From JACDAL01 sp035646635 (GTDB lineage: Bacteria; Actinomycetota; CADDZG01; WHSQ01): a stretch of 22,114 nucleotides of DNA. The notes beneath the pieces are model-generated. The model saw nothing but the letters and a program-made list of their open reading frames with translations. It was not told the DNA's origin and searched no databases. The position numbers were made by a program, and so were the translations under genes. Of this stretch, positions 21,934 through 22,114 are shown piece by piece; the stretch's first letter is position 1; the number at the start of each line of letters is the position of its first letter. The stretch is taken from the NCBI GenBank assembly GCA_035646635.1, contig DASRPA010000115.1, positions 1 through 22,114 of the forward strand. Reading direction: 5' to 3'.

Positions 21934-22114
21934 GGCTCCTCACGAGAATTTGTGCGCGGTTTCGGGCAGTTCTAGGCCTCCGAGGCAATGCAGCAATGAC
22001 AGCGTGAAGGCTTTCTCGGTACGGTAACCGCGCGCCCGGTGAGCCACGGCCTTCGCGTTGTTGTTCATGGCTTCCGTAGCGCCGTTGTCGATGCGGCAGT
22101 CGAAGTAGGCGAGG
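21933..22114 (-). mobile_element. End of an ISL3-like insertion sequence (continues past window)
   Basis: The transposase frame ends at 21940, and just outside it GGGCTCCTCACGAGAATTTG looks like an ISL3-type terminal repeat (these commonly begin GGCTCTTC or similar). The left part of the element lies beyond 22114, so its length, second repeat and target duplication cannot be seen. Confidence 0.55.
21940..22113 (-). CDS. ISL3-family transposase, C-terminal part
   Basis: The last 57 residues of a minus-strand transposase cut by the window edge. It reads LAYFDCRIDNGATEAMNNNA, KAVAHRARGYRTEKAFTLSL and LHCLGGLELPETAHKFS. The NGATEAMNNNAKAVAHRARGYR block matches the C-terminal catalytic-Glu region of ISL3 (IS204/IS1001/IS1096/IS1165) DDE transposases, with Glu in NGxTE as the last catalytic acid. 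The stop is TGA at 21940-21942. The rest lies to the right of the window. Confidence 0.85.
   Translation of the reverse strand, partial: LAYFDCRIDNGATEAMNNNAKAVAHRARGYRTEKAFTLSLLHCLGGLELPETAHKFS

Overview
The window is GC-rich and carries about twenty genes in short, tightly packed operons. Several starts are GTG and many gene junctions overlap by 4 bp. Together with a luciferase-like (F420-type) oxidoreductase, an LmbE/PIG-L deacetylase, a DUF2332 protein and a possible DtxR/IdeR-type iron box, this points to an actinobacterium, perhaps an uncultured Acidimicrobiia or Thermoleophilia member. That assignment is inference from gene style; there is no rRNA, tRNA or CRISPR here to fix it.

Layout. 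(1) 1-2966: an 80-bp palindromic repeat, a minus-strand ABC-F ATPase, and a divergent DUF2332 gene preceded by a second kind of dispersed repeat. (2) 3051-6303: a small truncated-looking membrane ORF, then a molybdate operon: a HTH+TOBE regulator followed by modA, modB and modC, each overlapping the next by 3-4 bp. (3) 6369-8240: a response regulator with an added C-terminal domain, a strong inverted repeat, a membrane diguanylate cyclase and two tandem 35-nt hairpins. (4) 8305-9503: a hotdog thioesterase overlapping a PIG-L deacetylase. (5) 9521-11042: sufB alone, behind a promoter covered by a palindromic iron-box-like site. (6) 11168-14144: a frameshifted HNH nuclease, a sarcosine-oxidase-type flavoenzyme and a frameshifted luciferase-like oxidoreductase. 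(7) 14275-18231: kaiB-kaiC, convergent with a PAS-PAS-GGDEF-EAL protein. (8) 18354-20209: a tandem GNAT acetyltransferase coupled to an EamA/DMT exporter (minus strand). (9) 20235-22114: palindromic repeats, a decayed MetE-like gene, an SsuB/TauB-type ABC ATPase, a permease stump, and the end of an ISL3-like insertion sequence.

The most interesting unit is the kaiB-kaiC pair outside cyanobacteria. No kaiA is present, and KaiC lacks the long C-terminal tail while keeping both ATPase sites and a Ser-Ser version of the phosphorylation pair. Its convergent neighbour has intact cyclic-di-GMP synthesis and hydrolysis motifs, and another diguanylate cyclase lies 6 kb away, which suggests (inference only) that timing or energy state could feed second-messenger signalling. 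The right end looks like a region in decay: a pseudogene, an interrupted transporter operon, an IS and repeats. Two other frameshifts fall in short C runs and could be sequencing errors.
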